Shown one piece after another: positions 8,063 through 15,327 of a stretch of DNA of 42,917 nt. Origin of the DNA: Methanothrix sp. (GTDB taxonomy: Archaea; Halobacteriota; Methanosarcinia; Methanotrichales; Methanotrichaceae). Every line of letters begins with the position of its first letter. Position 1 is the stretch's first letter. Under the pieces are notes generated by a model. The model did not search any database, was not told the DNA's origin, and saw only the letters and a program-made list of their open reading frames with translations. The DNA is taken from NCBI GenBank assembly GCA_030611205.1, contig JAUWQF010000003.1:1-42917 (forward strand), in the 5' to 3' direction. Both the position numbers and the translations under genes were made by a program.

Positions 8063-8293
8063 CTATGCCGCCACAACTTCCTTTACGCCAACGACGTTGC
8101 TCTTCAACTCTCTTTCCACGAAGTTCTTCAGGGTCATCTGAGAGAAGGGACAGCCGGCACAGCTGCCCAGCAGCTTCACCCTGACGACACCCTCCTCGCT
8201 GACATCAATCAGATCGATATCGCCACCCTCCATCCGCAGCGCGTTCCGGATGACCCCAAGAACGGACTCCACATCTTCTTTCAAATCCGGCAT
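8063..8293 (-). CDS. NifU C-terminal domain (Nfu-type) FeS scaffold protein
   Basis: This 76-residue single-domain protein has the Nfu motif GSCAGCPFSQMTLK with C45 and C48 as cluster ligands. Nfu proteins bridge a [4Fe-4S] cluster across a dimer and deliver it to apo-proteins. This archaeon needs many such clusters (Fwd, Cdh, ferredoxins). The start ATG at 8293 lies 6 bp after the stop of the PII-like gene, so the two are probably co-transcribed. Length and motif are typical of the stand-alone form in methanogens. Confidence 0.9.
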   Translation of the reverse strand: MPDLKEDVESVLGVIRNALRMEGGDIDLIDVSEEGVVRVKLLGSCAGCPFSQMTLKNFVERELKSNVVGVKEVVAA

Positions 8294-8299
8294 GACAGA

Positions 8300-8626
8300 T
8301 TAATCCCCTTTTACCTTCATGATAGAAACAGTATGCCCCAATACCGTATACCTTATTCCTTTTAAAGCTTGCTCCAGCACTTTGACCACGCGTTCACATT
8401 CACCGTCATCGATTACGGTATTTACCAGCACCCCCGGCTCTGCATGATGTTTGATAGCCTTTACGGTCTTCTCCGGATCTTCGCTCAGCTGGAAATTTCT
8501 CCAGGTCTTGGGTGCCATCCCCTTGTACTCGTATAGGTAAAAGCCTGTTATCCCCAGTTCGGTCAATGTGTTCATCACGCGACCCAGGTGTTCGTGATCG
8601 ACAAATATCTTTACCAAAGTCTTCAT
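8300..8626 (-). CDS. PII-like small regulatory protein (MJ1244/COG4075 type)
   Basis: This 108-residue protein starts KTLVKIFVDHEHLGRVMNTLTELGITGFYLYEYKG, a PII/ACT-like beta-alpha-beta pattern, and ends with a further hydrophobic strand (HTVSIMKVKGD). It lacks the canonical PII T-loop Tyr region. It resembles the archaeal family annotated as homologues of nitrogen regulatory protein PII. It heads the minus-strand series ahead of nfu and is divergent from cobZ. TATA-like sequences (tattatatg at ~8637-8645 read on minus; TTTAAATAA further up) lie in the 101-bp divergent spacer. The ligand and target cannot be told. Confidence 0.65.
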   Translation of the reverse strand: MKTLVKIFVDHEHLGRVMNTLTELGITGFYLYEYKGMAPKTWRNFQLSEDPEKTVKAIKHHAEPGVLVNTVIDDGECERVVKVLEQALKGIRYTVLGHTVSIMKVKGD

Positions 8627-8682
8627 AAAAATCCCATATAATACCTGGACATAAAACTTTAAATAACTTCTCCCAAGAGGCG

Positions 8683-8720
8683 CGGATACCCTTTTATCCG
8701 GTCAGGACACTTACCCTGAC
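8683..8720 (+). promoter_or_regulatory. Two consecutive inverted repeats in the cobZ leader
   Basis: CGGATA-N6-TATCCG (8683-8700) is followed without a gap by GTCAGG-N8-CCTGAC (8701-8720), both perfect 6-bp arms. They end 7 bp before the cobZ ATG. A TATA-like TTTAAATAA at about 8658-8667 predicts a transcript start near 8685-8690, so the first repeat may be an operator at the start site and the second a leader hairpin close to the ribosome entry. I see no cobalamin riboswitch consensus. Confidence 0.45.
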
Positions 8721-8727
8721 GATAGAC

Positions 8728-9195
8728 ATGGCGCCTGGTAGAGATATCCGAGATGTACTCCAGGAAGTAGGCATATCCATCGATGAGATCGTTTTTGCTG
8801 CTCTGGAGCTTTATGTACCCCATCCAGGAGTGGAGACCCGTGAGAAAGCCGAAGAGGTCTTCAGACGAGAGCTGGACCTGGCCCTCTCCGACCCCAACCT
8901 CTGTCTCTTGATATATGCTGGGGTTCTTCTGGAAGATGAAGGAAGGAAGGCCAACCTCCCCAGCATGAACAGCTCAGACTACGAGCGGGACCTGACCTAC
9001 CTCATAGCGGACGAAGTGCTGGGGATGAGCATCGCCAAGTACGTAGGAGGATACAAAGGAACCTTCGACTACGTCAGATACGACAAGGCCAAACCAGGGA
9101 TCCTGGGCAGGCTCGGTCCCTTCATGGACGATGTGATCGGCGGTCTGATAGGAGGGGTCTCTGCGAACATGTATACCAGGGCGGTGTTTTACTGA
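8728..9195 (+). CDS. cobZ: Alpha-ribazole phosphatase, archaeal CobZ
   Basis: This 155-residue protein matches the archaeal CobZ group, a relative of phosphatidylglycerophosphatase A. In methanogens it removes the phosphate from alpha-ribazole phosphate (or adenosylcobalamin phosphate) in nucleotide-loop assembly. Visible conserved segments include LLEDEGRKANLP, LTYLIADEVLGMSIAKYVGGYKGTFDYVR and the C-terminal GPFMDDVIGGLIGGV. It is the first gene of cobZ-cobS-cobY. The stop TGA overlaps the probable CTG start of cobS. The two inverted repeats just upstream suggest local control. Confidence 0.88.
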   Translation: MAPGRDIRDVLQEVGISIDEIVFAALELYVPHPGVETREKAEEVFRRELDLALSDPNLCLLIYAGVLLEDEGRKANLPSMNSSDYERDLTYLIADEVLGMSIAKYVGGYKGTFDYVRYDKAKPGILGRLGPFMDDVIGGLIGGVSANMYTRAVFY

Positions 9196-9956
9196 GGGAC
9201 CTCTTCTTCGCTCTCAGATCGGGTTTCGGTTTTCTTTCCACCATACCGGTGGGCATCTCCATGGAGGGGATCGAAGCCCTGATGAGGCATATCTACATCT
9301 TCCCGGTCATAGGAGCGGTCCTGGGACTGATATTTGCCCTCACCGCCTGGGTTCTGGCAGAGTTTGCGCCCCAGGGCGTAGTCGCCGTCCTGGTACTGGT
9401 GGTGATCTACAAGATCTGCGGGATAAACCATGCCGACGGCCTGGCCGACTTCGCAGACGGGGTGACCGTCCATTCCACGAGGGAGAAGAAGATCAGCGCC
9501 ATGAAGGACGTCTACATAGGGACAGGAGGCGTGATCTTCGTGGTGGTCACCATACTCGCCATCTTTGCCGCCCTGGCCGTCGTGCCTCTGGCCTTGCTTC
9601 CTCTGATCCTGATAGCAGCCGAGGTCTCTGCCAAGCAGTCCATGATCACCTTTGCCGCATTCTCCGACCCGCTCCATAAAGGGTTCGGCCAGATAGCCAT
9701 CGAGAACACCACATCGTCCGACTTTCTGATCGGTCTGGTCATAGCGTCATTGATCTGTGGAGCGATCCTGGGCGCTCTGGGGCTGGCGGCGATCGTAACC
9801 TCTCAGATCTCTGCCTTCTACCTGGTGAAGGTATCGAAGAGAAACTTCGGCGGCGCTACCGGCGATGGTTTCGGAGCCGCGAACGAGATCGGCCGGGCCA
9901 TGGCACTGGTAACATCTGCAGCTATGGGGGGGGCGCTGACCTGGATGCCGTGGTGA
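9192..9956 (+). CDS. cobS: Adenosylcobinamide-GDP ribazoletransferase (CobS)
   Basis: CobS joins adenosylcobinamide-GDP and alpha-ribazole in the membrane as the last cobamide assembly reaction. The protein has several hydrophobic helices and the family motif GINHADGLADFADG plus GGATGDGFGAANEIGRA. The track starts at GTG 9249, but that drops a conserved N-terminus. The in-frame sequence upstream reads LRDLFFALRSGFGFLSTIPVG, which matches normal CobS starts with CTG (9192) in the first position. No ATG, GTG or TTG precedes it nearby. The CTG overlaps the cobZ stop (CTGA), with a weak GGCGGTG upstream. From 9192 the protein is about 254 residues. A sequencing error at this codon is the main alternative. 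Confidence 0.9.
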   Translation: MRDLFFALRSGFGFLSTIPVGISMEGIEALMRHIYIFPVIGAVLGLIFALTAWVLAEFAPQGVVAVLVLVVIYKICGINHADGLADFADGVTVHSTREKKISAMKDVYIGTGGVIFVVVTILAIFAALAVVPLALLPLILIAAEVSAKQSMITFAAFSDPLHKGFGQIAIENTTSSDFLIGLVIASLICGAILGALGLAAIVTSQISAFYLVKVSKRNFGGATGDGFGAANEIGRAMALVTSAAMGGALTWMPW

Positions 9957-10546
9957 TGGCAGGCGGCCTGGGAACCAGGCTCCAGATGGGCGAGAAGCCG
10001 ATGGCGAGGTTGCTGGAGCGGCCTCTCATCGATTACGTCATTAGAGCCCTGGAAAAAAGTTTGATAGAGAGGATCTTCGTGGCCACCACCCCAAACGTCC
10101 CAAGAACGAAGAAGTGGGCCGAGGAGAGAGGCCTGATGACGGTGGAGACCCCCTGCAACGGATACGTCCCCGACATGATCATCGCGGTAGAGACGGCAAG
10201 AATAAAAAGACCGGTTCTCATAGTGATGGCCGACCTGCCGCTCCTGAAAGACCGGATCGTAGACGAGATCCTGAAGGTCTACGAGAAGGTGACAGAACCT
10301 GCGCTCTCCGTGCACACCCCTCTTGAGATCCATCGCAAGATAGGGAGCAGACCTGACGCCCTCTTCAACTACCAGGGAGAGTTCATCGTCCCTGCGGGGA
10401 TCAACGTGCTCAACGGAGCGCGGATCAAAGAGGAGCAGGAAGATTACCATCTGATAATGGATAAAATCGAGCTGGCGGTGAACGTGAACACGTCCCGGGA
10501 CCTGGAGATATGCAGATCGATCTTGAAGAAGGATATGAAGATATGA
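9941..10546 (+). CDS. cobY: GTP:adenosylcobinamide-phosphate guanylyltransferase (CobY)
   Basis: This is the archaeal nucleotidyltransferase that activates adenosylcobinamide phosphate with GTP, replacing bacterial CobU. The nucleotide-binding motif MAGGLGTRL is at the N-terminus, and VLIVMADLPLL supplies the metal-binding Asp region. The upstream codons read CTG-Asp-Ala-Val-Val-Met-Ala-Gly-Gly, and CobY proteins typically begin Met-Asp-Ala, so CTG 9941 is the best homology start, with a G-rich run about 9-15 nt before it. GTG at 9950 is the formal alternative. The gene overlaps the end of cobS, and its TGA overlaps the next ATG. Confidence 0.9.
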   Translation: MDAVVMAGGLGTRLQMGEKPMARLLERPLIDYVIRALEKSLIERIFVATTPNVPRTKKWAEERGLMTVETPCNGYVPDMIIAVETARIKRPVLIVMADLPLLKDRIVDEILKVYEKVTEPALSVHTPLEIHRKIGSRPDALFNYQGEFIVPAGINVLNGARIKEEQEDYHLIMDKIELAVNVNTSRDLEICRSILKKDMKI

Positions 10547-10896
10547 ACTACACGATCATAGACGGCGAAAGGTACTCGATGAGTGACCTGGAAACGCTGA
10601 CCGGCAAGAGCGAACCTTCCGAGCCGAGAGGACACGTACTTCTCCTGGCCAGGGTGCTGAAAGACCCCGTGAGCTTGCCCCGGTTTCTGGAAGAGATATG
10701 TTCCCTCGAGCTCGACAAAGAGGATAAGCGTGACCTCAGGATGGCTCTGATCAGGGTCCAGATTGATAGCGAGCTGAGGATGACCGAGGACCTCCAGAGG
10801 TACCAGCAGAGGCGGTACGTGGCCCAGGTCGTAGAGATACTGCTGTTCAAAGAGCTTCTTTTGGCTCCGGGCGAGCCTGAGGTGCTGGACGAGTAA
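10543..10896 (+). CDS. Unknown 117-residue protein at the end of the cobZSY operon
   Basis: ATG 10543 overlaps the cobY stop (ATGA), which sets the start; the track's 10510 start lies inside cobY. The protein is soluble, Leu/Glu/Arg-rich and predicted mostly helical. Short motifs are DGERYSMSDLETLTGKSE near the N-terminus and RMTEDLQRYQQRRYVAQVVEILLFKELL near the C-terminus. I recognise no catalytic motif or cysteine cluster. Translational coupling to cobY suggests a connection with cobamide assembly, but it may simply be a passenger. It converges on the cdh operon. Confidence 0.7.
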   Translation: MNYTIIDGERYSMSDLETLTGKSEPSEPRGHVLLLARVLKDPVSLPRFLEEICSLELDKEDKRDLRMALIRVQIDSELRMTEDLQRYQQRRYVAQVVEILLFKELLLAPGEPEVLDE

Positions 10897-10917
10897 CTCC
10901 TTCCTTTGGTTGGAAAC

Positions 10918-10952
10918 TAAAAAAAAATGTGGGTGTGCCCCCCCGGGCACAC
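10918..10952 (-). terminator. Terminator of the cdh operon
   Basis: GTGTGCCC and GGGCACAC form a perfect 8-bp stem with a CCCC loop (10933-10952). Read on the minus strand it is followed after five bases by a run of T (A run 10919-10927 on plus). It lies 13 bp beyond the cdhE stop, between convergent genes. Confidence 0.7.
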
Positions 10953-10964
10953 TTAACACTTAAC

Positions 10965-12398
10965 TTACTCCTCTTCCCATTTTGGTGGCCACTGCGTTTT
11001 CATCCAGCCAGGGATACGTCCCGAGTCTTCAGGACCCACGAGGGCCTTCACCTTGTATTTGTAAAGTTCGTCCAGCTCGCCGCTGAACCTGGCGCACATC
11101 CCCGGGAGGATGAACGACCTGTGGCTGGTCTTCTCGAAGTCGACCCCGGCCTCCGCGAAGGAGTCCTTGATCTTGCTGGGGGTTATCTGACCGCCTGCCA
11201 CAGAAGCCTGGACGCCGATGCCATCGGTATCCACGGCCAATAGGTAGGAATCTATCTCGTTGGACCCCAGGTCAGACTCCACCGTGTAGTAGGTCAGGGC
11301 GAAGTTGGTGGTGAGGTATATGGGCGAAGTCTCGTCCGGCTTGCCCACCTTGTTCAGACCTGGTTTGACCTTCACAGGCGACCTGGGGTCGGTATAGATG
11401 TTGAACCTCAGGTGCATGTCGGGCATGACGCTGTGGGGCTCCATTGAATGCCTGATCATTATGTCTGCACCACGGATCACGAAGGTCGCGGACAGGACGC
11501 TCTCCCAGTAAGCACCCCTCACCGGGTCGTCGGTGGTGAACCAGGCGTTGAGGGGGATGGACATGACCGGATAGTTAAAGTCCTTCTGACCCTCATCCAC
11601 GGCAGCTCTCCTGAGCTTTATGAAGTTCTGGAGGCTCTCCTGGAGCTTCTCGCCGTTGGGCGCGGTGCCTGGATCGAGTACCAGGTCTTTGAGCCCCATC
11701 TCCCTGAAGGTGATAGCCAGCGACTTCAGACCGTCCAGATCGAAGGGCGAGCTCAGGGTCACGGGGACCTTGTAGTCGTAGGCTAGCTGTGCGACCTCCT
11801 TCCAGTTGTCCTTGTTGGCGGCGTAGATGAGAGGCCTCTTCTCGGCGGCCAGCTCGAGGCCTGCCTTCAGGACCTTGGGGTCGAAGGAACAGAGGATCAG
11901 GGGCTTGTCGGTGTTCTCCATGACCTTCTTGACGCACTTTGCGAACTTGTCGGGGTCGCCGGTAACGGACCTTACGGCCACCATCTCCACATTTTCCCAG
12001 TTGCCGATGTAGAACTTCTTCCAGCTGTGGATGAGCTTGACCCTCTCTACCAGGTCGGCCTCGTCCATCGCGTCGGTCACGTCATAGGCAAATGGTGGCT
12101 TGTTGAAGTACGTCATCTGATGGCGGTACATAACGTCCTCGCCACCGACCTTGATCTGTTGGTCGCCGGTACCGAGGTAGATCAGAGACACCTCTGGTGC
12201 GAGGACCTCCTTGAGCTGGGCCAGCTTCTTGCCGTACTTCTTCTGTTTCTCCGGATCGAAGAGAGGCTTGCACTCGTCGATCGTTCTCTCTCTTGCGATC
12301 AGACCCGCGGCAAAGGCCATGCAGGTCTCATCACCACACTCGCCACAGTTTGTCTTAGGCAGGAACTTGTACAGGTTGAGAGGGCTAGATTCCTTCAT
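10965..12398 (-). CDS. cdhE: CODH/ACS corrinoid iron-sulfur protein large subunit (gamma)
   Basis: This 477-residue subunit carries the corrinoid and a [4Fe-4S] cluster, and moves the methyl group between H4MPT and the A-cluster of CdhC. The N-terminal FeS domain is clear (FLPKTNCGECGDETCMAFAAGLI...C, residues ~11-43). A TIM-barrel follows, and the C-terminal corrinoid-binding part contains VDTDGIGVQASVAGGQITPSKI. The length is normal. It lies 5 bp after cdhD, the final gene of the operon, and is followed by a clear hairpin terminator. Confidence 0.97.
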   Translation of the reverse strand: MKESSPLNLYKFLPKTNCGECGDETCMAFAAGLIARERTIDECKPLFDPEKQKKYGKKLAQLKEVLAPEVSLIYLGTGDQQIKVGGEDVMYRHQMTYFNKPPFAYDVTDAMDEADLVERVKLIHSWKKFYIGNWENVEMVAVRSVTGDPDKFAKCVKKVMENTDKPLILCSFDPKVLKAGLELAAEKRPLIYAANKDNWKEVAQLAYDYKVPVTLSSPFDLDGLKSLAITFREMGLKDLVLDPGTAPNGEKLQESLQNFIKLRRAAVDEGQKDFNYPVMSIPLNAWFTTDDPVRGAYWESVLSATFVIRGADIMIRHSMEPHSVMPDMHLRFNIYTDPRSPVKVKPGLNKVGKPDETSPIYLTTNFALTYYTVESDLGSNEIDSYLLAVDTDGIGVQASVAGGQITPSKIKDSFAEAGVDFEKTSHRSFILPGMCARFSGELDELYKYKVKALVGPEDSGRIPGWMKTQWPPKWEEE

Positions 12399-12403
12399 CG
12401 GTA

Positions 12404-13753
12404 TCAGGCCTCCGTCGTAATCCAGTTGGTGGTATCCGGCGTCTTTGCCTCGATTAGACCCATCAGCGACTGTGTGATCTCCTGGAGGTAAGCAACTGCA
12501 ATCGGGTTCATCATCATGAAGATGTCAACACCGGCCATGGCCAGCGAGAACCCGGTCAGGATCTCCCAGATGGGACCTCTCAACATCCTGTCACCCCAGT
12601 CGGAATCTTCTTTGTTCGGGGAACCTATCATCCAGGCCTCTCTGACACCCCAGGCGTTGGTGGTACCGGAAGACATGGGGAAGGCCAGCTCTTGGTCGCC
12701 CTTGAGAGCGCCTATCCTTATCCTCTCCATGTTGCTGTAGGCGAAGTCCAGACCGTAGGCCAACGCCGCTGTCGTCGGGTCTATCACGATGGAGTCCCTG
12801 GGCACGCCAGCGACCTTAATCAGCTTCCTGTCCAGCTCCTTCTGGGCGTTGATCTCCAGCTGAGTCCAGGACAGACAGACGTTGTTGTTCTCGGCGCAGG
12901 ACCTGCCAATTGCCTCCCAGTCCAGGTTCAAGCTGGCGCTGGCGATGAGGGCGCGCTCGCCCTGAGCCGTCTCTGAGGCCCTGGTCAGCACCTCGACGTC
13001 CTTCTCGGGATTGCCGCTGCCGCCGATACAGATGGGCACGTCGACCGCCTGGAGGACATCCTCCACGACCTTGACGGCTTCCTTGGCGGAGGTGTCCTTG
13101 ATCAGAGGATCGGTGCTGATCAGGTGGGTGGTGATCATGTCCGCGCCGAACTCGTTGACGCACTTCTTGGCCCACTCCGCAGGATCGTTCATGACCTCTT
13201 CATAATGCATCTTGACCGCCTTGGCCATGCCGATGGGCATGTCGAAGACGTCCATGGTGACCACGGGCCTGTTGGGCATTGCCGCATCGTAGAAGAAGGG
13301 CATTGCCTTCTCACCGCCGATCTTGATGACGTGGCCTCTCGATCCGCCCTCTGCCTTTGTCGCTCCGAGCTGGACCTCCTGGATCTGATGTTTCCAGGTC
13401 GCGTCCGTGCCCACCTCGAACTTGGCCTTGGCCAGGGTGTCGGGTATCTTGAAGGCAGGTATCTCCGGCGCCGCCGCTTTGATCTCCGCGGGCGCTATGG
13501 CTCCGGCGACCGCAACCGGCTGAAGCAGGCTATCTATCGGATAGCCGAACGCCTTGGCCATGTTGACCAGCTGAACCGCGACCTTTGCTACCTCCGCTCC
13601 GAAGTAGTAAGCGAAAAGAGGCCCAACGCCACCAGCCCCGGTCTCGATCTCCAGCTCGATATCTCCCTCGATCTTGATACCCTCGAGGGACTTCACACCC
13701 ATATCTGCTAACTGCTTGTTTAAGTCGGATAGCTTTATTTTTTTCTCTCCCAT
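12404..13753 (-). CDS. cdhD: CODH/ACS corrinoid iron-sulfur protein small subunit (delta)
   Basis: This 449-residue protein pairs with CdhE to form the corrinoid FeS protein of the acetyl-CoA decarbonylase/synthase. Conserved blocks include [28 protein letters not shown] (start of the TIM barrel), [50 protein letters not shown] and [12 protein letters not shown]. The N-terminal ~70 residues ([20 protein letters not shown]...) form a separate small domain. That domain is duplicated as the independent gene directly upstream. ATG 13753 starts the product [11 protein letters not shown]. It is followed by cdhE after 5 bp. Confidence 0.97.
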   Translation of the reverse strand: MGEKKIKLSDLNKQLADMGVKSLEGIKIEGDIELEIETGAGGVGPLFAYYFGAEVAKVAVQLVNMAKAFGYPIDSLLQPVAVAGAIAPAEIKAAAPEIPAFKIPDTLAKAKFEVGTDATWKHQIQEVQLGATKAEGGSRGHVIKIGGEKAMPFFYDAAMPNRPVVTMDVFDMPIGMAKAVKMHYEEVMNDPAEWAKKCVNEFGADMITTHLISTDPLIKDTSAKEAVKVVEDVLQAVDVPICIGGSGNPEKDVEVLTRASETAQGERALIASASLNLDWEAIGRSCAENNNVCLSWTQLEINAQKELDRKLIKVAGVPRDSIVIDPTTAALAYGLDFAYSNMERIRIGALKGDQELAFPMSSGTTNAWGVREAWMIGSPNKEDSDWGDRMLRGPIWEILTGFSLAMAGVDIFMMMNPIAVAYLQEITQSLMGLIEAKTPDTTNWITTEA

Positions 13754-13783
13754 GTTAATCTCCCCATAGAACCGGTCCGATCA

Positions 13784-14029
13784 TTAATTGGGCGACTGTA
13801 GCCGACTTTCGACCGGATAACCGGTGGATCCGGCCACCTCGATCAGCTGGATCGCGGCCTTTGCTACTTCTTCTCCCAAGTAGTAGCCCAATACGACCCC
13901 GATATCACCACGACTGGTATCTATCTCCAGCTCGAAGTCTCCCTCGATGGTGACGCCCTCAAGGGCCTTTATTTCCGATCCCGCCAACTGCTTGTTCAGG
14001 TCGGCCAAGCTCAGTCTTCTATCTGTCAA
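13784..14029 (-). CDS. Stand-alone copy of the CdhD N-terminal domain
   Basis: This 81-residue protein aligns without gaps to the first ~75 residues of the CdhD encoded 30 bp downstream. Shared stretches are DLNKQLA, LEG..IEGD.ELEI, YY.G.EVAK.A.QL and GYP..S.LQ, about half identical by eye. It then ends with a normal stop after SRLQSPN, so it lacks the TIM barrel. It sits between cooC (6 bp) and cdhD (30 bp). The open frame, start and spacing suggest an expressed gene and not decay. By inference it could occupy the CdhD N-domain site in the complex and adjust stoichiometry, or aid assembly. Confidence 0.8.
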   Translation of the reverse strand: MTDRRLSLADLNKQLAGSEIKALEGVTIEGDFELEIDTSRGDIGVVLGYYLGEEVAKAAIQLIEVAGSTGYPVESRLQSPN

Positions 14030-14035
14030 AGATAA

Positions 14036-14800
14036 TCACCCTCCTAGACCGATTTCTTTGATAATATTCTCTACCTCGACGACGGCAGGCGAGTCATCTG
14101 GCAGGCCGATCAAGGGGTCGCCAACCAGATCAAGCCGGGCTATATTCTCGTCGTAGGGGATCATACCGATAACCTTCAGGTCGAGACCGTTCGCCGCATT
14201 GAGAACCTGATCTCTGCTCTGTTCATGTACCTTGTTCACTATCACGTAGAGGTTCTCGTACTTCAGATCGAGCTCATCGGCAAGCTGCCGTATCGTCTCT
14301 GCGGTCTTGAGGCCTCTACGAGATTCATCGGAGACCACGATCAACGACTCCAGGTCGGTGATAGTCTTGCGACTCAGGTGCTCCAGGCCTGCAGGGGTGT
14401 CTACGATGATCATACCGTAGTCATCCATGGTCTCATACATGATACCCTTCAGCAAGGAGTTGAGATAACAGTAGCACCCCGAACCTTCAGACCTACCCAT
14501 CACGAGCAGATCGTATCCGTCCTTCTCCAGAAGGGACTCGAACACCTTTGCTGCAAGGTATTGTTTTTTGTCGTAGTCGGGTGGCAACGAGGCCATCGAC
14601 TCCTGGATGTCCTCCCTTATGTCTCCCACAGTGATCTCCACATTGTCCCCCAGCGTATCTGCCAGGTTTGCATCAGGGTCTGCGTCTATGGCCAGTATGG
14701 CGCGCTTGCCGTCTCTCTTCAAGAGGGAACGGAGGAACATCGCGGTGACGGCGGTCTTCCCGGTGCCGCCTTTACCGGTTATCGCTATAATTCGCCCCAA
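14036..14800 (-). CDS. cooC: CooC-type nickel-insertion ATPase
   Basis: This 254-residue MinD/ParA-like ATPase matures the Ni sites of CODH/ACS. The deviant Walker A GKGGTGKTA is at residues 10-18, and DADPDANLADTLGD follows. The CYC motif (C109, C111, in SGCYCYLNSLL) corresponds to the nickel/zinc-binding CxC of CooC dimers. DTPAGLEHLSR is the Walker B/switch II region. It lies within the cdh operon, after the two mini-protein genes and before the CdhD-N copy. Its position fits a role in loading CdhA and/or CdhC. Confidence 0.93.
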   Translation of the reverse strand: MGRIIAITGKGGTGKTAVTAMFLRSLLKRDGKRAILAIDADPDANLADTLGDNVEITVGDIREDIQESMASLPPDYDKKQYLAAKVFESLLEKDGYDLLVMGRSEGSGCYCYLNSLLKGIMYETMDDYGMIIVDTPAGLEHLSRKTITDLESLIVVSDESRRGLKTAETIRQLADELDLKYENLYVIVNKVHEQSRDQVLNAANGLDLKVIGMIPYDENIARLDLVGDPLIGLPDDSPAVVEVENIIKEIGLGG

Positions 14801-14815
14801 GGTATTAGCCCTTCC

Positions 14816-15007
14816 TCACTTCTTCTTCTTCGACTTCGCCTTTGCTTCAGTCGGCTTTATTATGACTTCCTCTATGGTAATATCGGCGCCTCTCAGCTCC
14901 AGGGTTATGCCACCTGCGCCACCCTGTGGTGCCGCGGCACCTGGTGCTGCTGCAGGAGCTGCTTCGTCTCCCTTCTTCTTCAACTTAAGGCTCAGTTTCT
15001 TGGCCAT
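14816..15007 (-). CDS. Mini-protein 2 of the cdh operon (Lys start, Ala/Pro/Gly linker, beta tail)
   Basis: This 63-residue product is paralogous to the next upstream gene: both begin MAKKLSLKLKKK, continue with an Ala/Pro/Gly-rich linker, then a short conserved tail (GGITLELRGADITIEEVIIK here). It ends in a basic stretch (AKAKSKKKK). No catalytic motif is visible. By inference it could be a tether or peripheral piece of the CODH/ACS complex; the Ala/Pro linker recalls flexible linkers in multienzyme complexes. It lies between mini-protein 1 and cooC. Composition and position, not homology, support it being real, and the paralogue strengthens this. Confidence 0.72.
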   Translation of the reverse strand: MAKKLSLKLKKKGDEAAPAAAPGAAAPQGGAGGITLELRGADITIEEVIIKPTEAKAKSKKKK

Positions 15008-15093
15008 GATAATATCTCCCTCTACCTATCTAAAAGTCAACCAACTTGCGTAATTGACAGAACCAACCAAAGATATGAAGGAAAAGGTGATGC

Positions 15094-15276
15094 TCACTTG
15101 GCGAGCGTCACCTTTTCGATGTTGATCTTGGCGTCCTTCAGCACCAGCTTGATGCCTCCCCCGCCTCCTCCGGCGGGTGGTGCGAACGCCGGTGCTCCGG
15201 CAGCAGGTGCGGCTCCAGCAGCAGGAGCTGCTTCGGGTTCCTTCTTCTTCAACTTAAGGCTCAGTTTCTTGGCCAT
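15094..15276 (-). CDS. Mini-protein 1 of the cdh operon (paralogue of mini-protein 2)
   Basis: This 60-residue product has the same architecture as the downstream paralogue: MAKKLSLKLKKK, a linker of Ala, Pro and Gly, and a tail GGGIKLVLKDAKINIEKVTL. The DNA at both starts is nearly identical, indicating gene duplication. It begins about 50 bp after the cdhC stop. An upstream AGGAGGAT-type sequence gives a good ribosome binding site. From memory, unchecked, some archaeal CdhC proteins end in a similar Gly-rich '...LKNAKI..EKVIIK' tail. If so, these genes may be detached CdhC tails. CdhC here ends differently. Confidence 0.72.
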   Translation of the reverse strand: MAKKLSLKLKKKEPEAAPAAGAAPAAGAPAFAPPAGGGGGGIKLVLKDAKINIEKVTLAK

Positions 15277-15327
15277 TCTTATAATCCTCCTACACCTGTT
15301 GTAATACTCCGTTGTGAACTACTCTTT

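Noticed and set aside
8683-8720. Cobalamin riboswitch
   Set aside because: The leader is too short and lacks a B12-box-like sequence; only two simple inverted repeats are seen.
14225-15304. 359-residue plus-strand ORF spanning cooC and the mini-proteins
   Set aside because: It is antisense to three supported genes; its Pro/Ala runs are the mirror of the mini-protein linkers.
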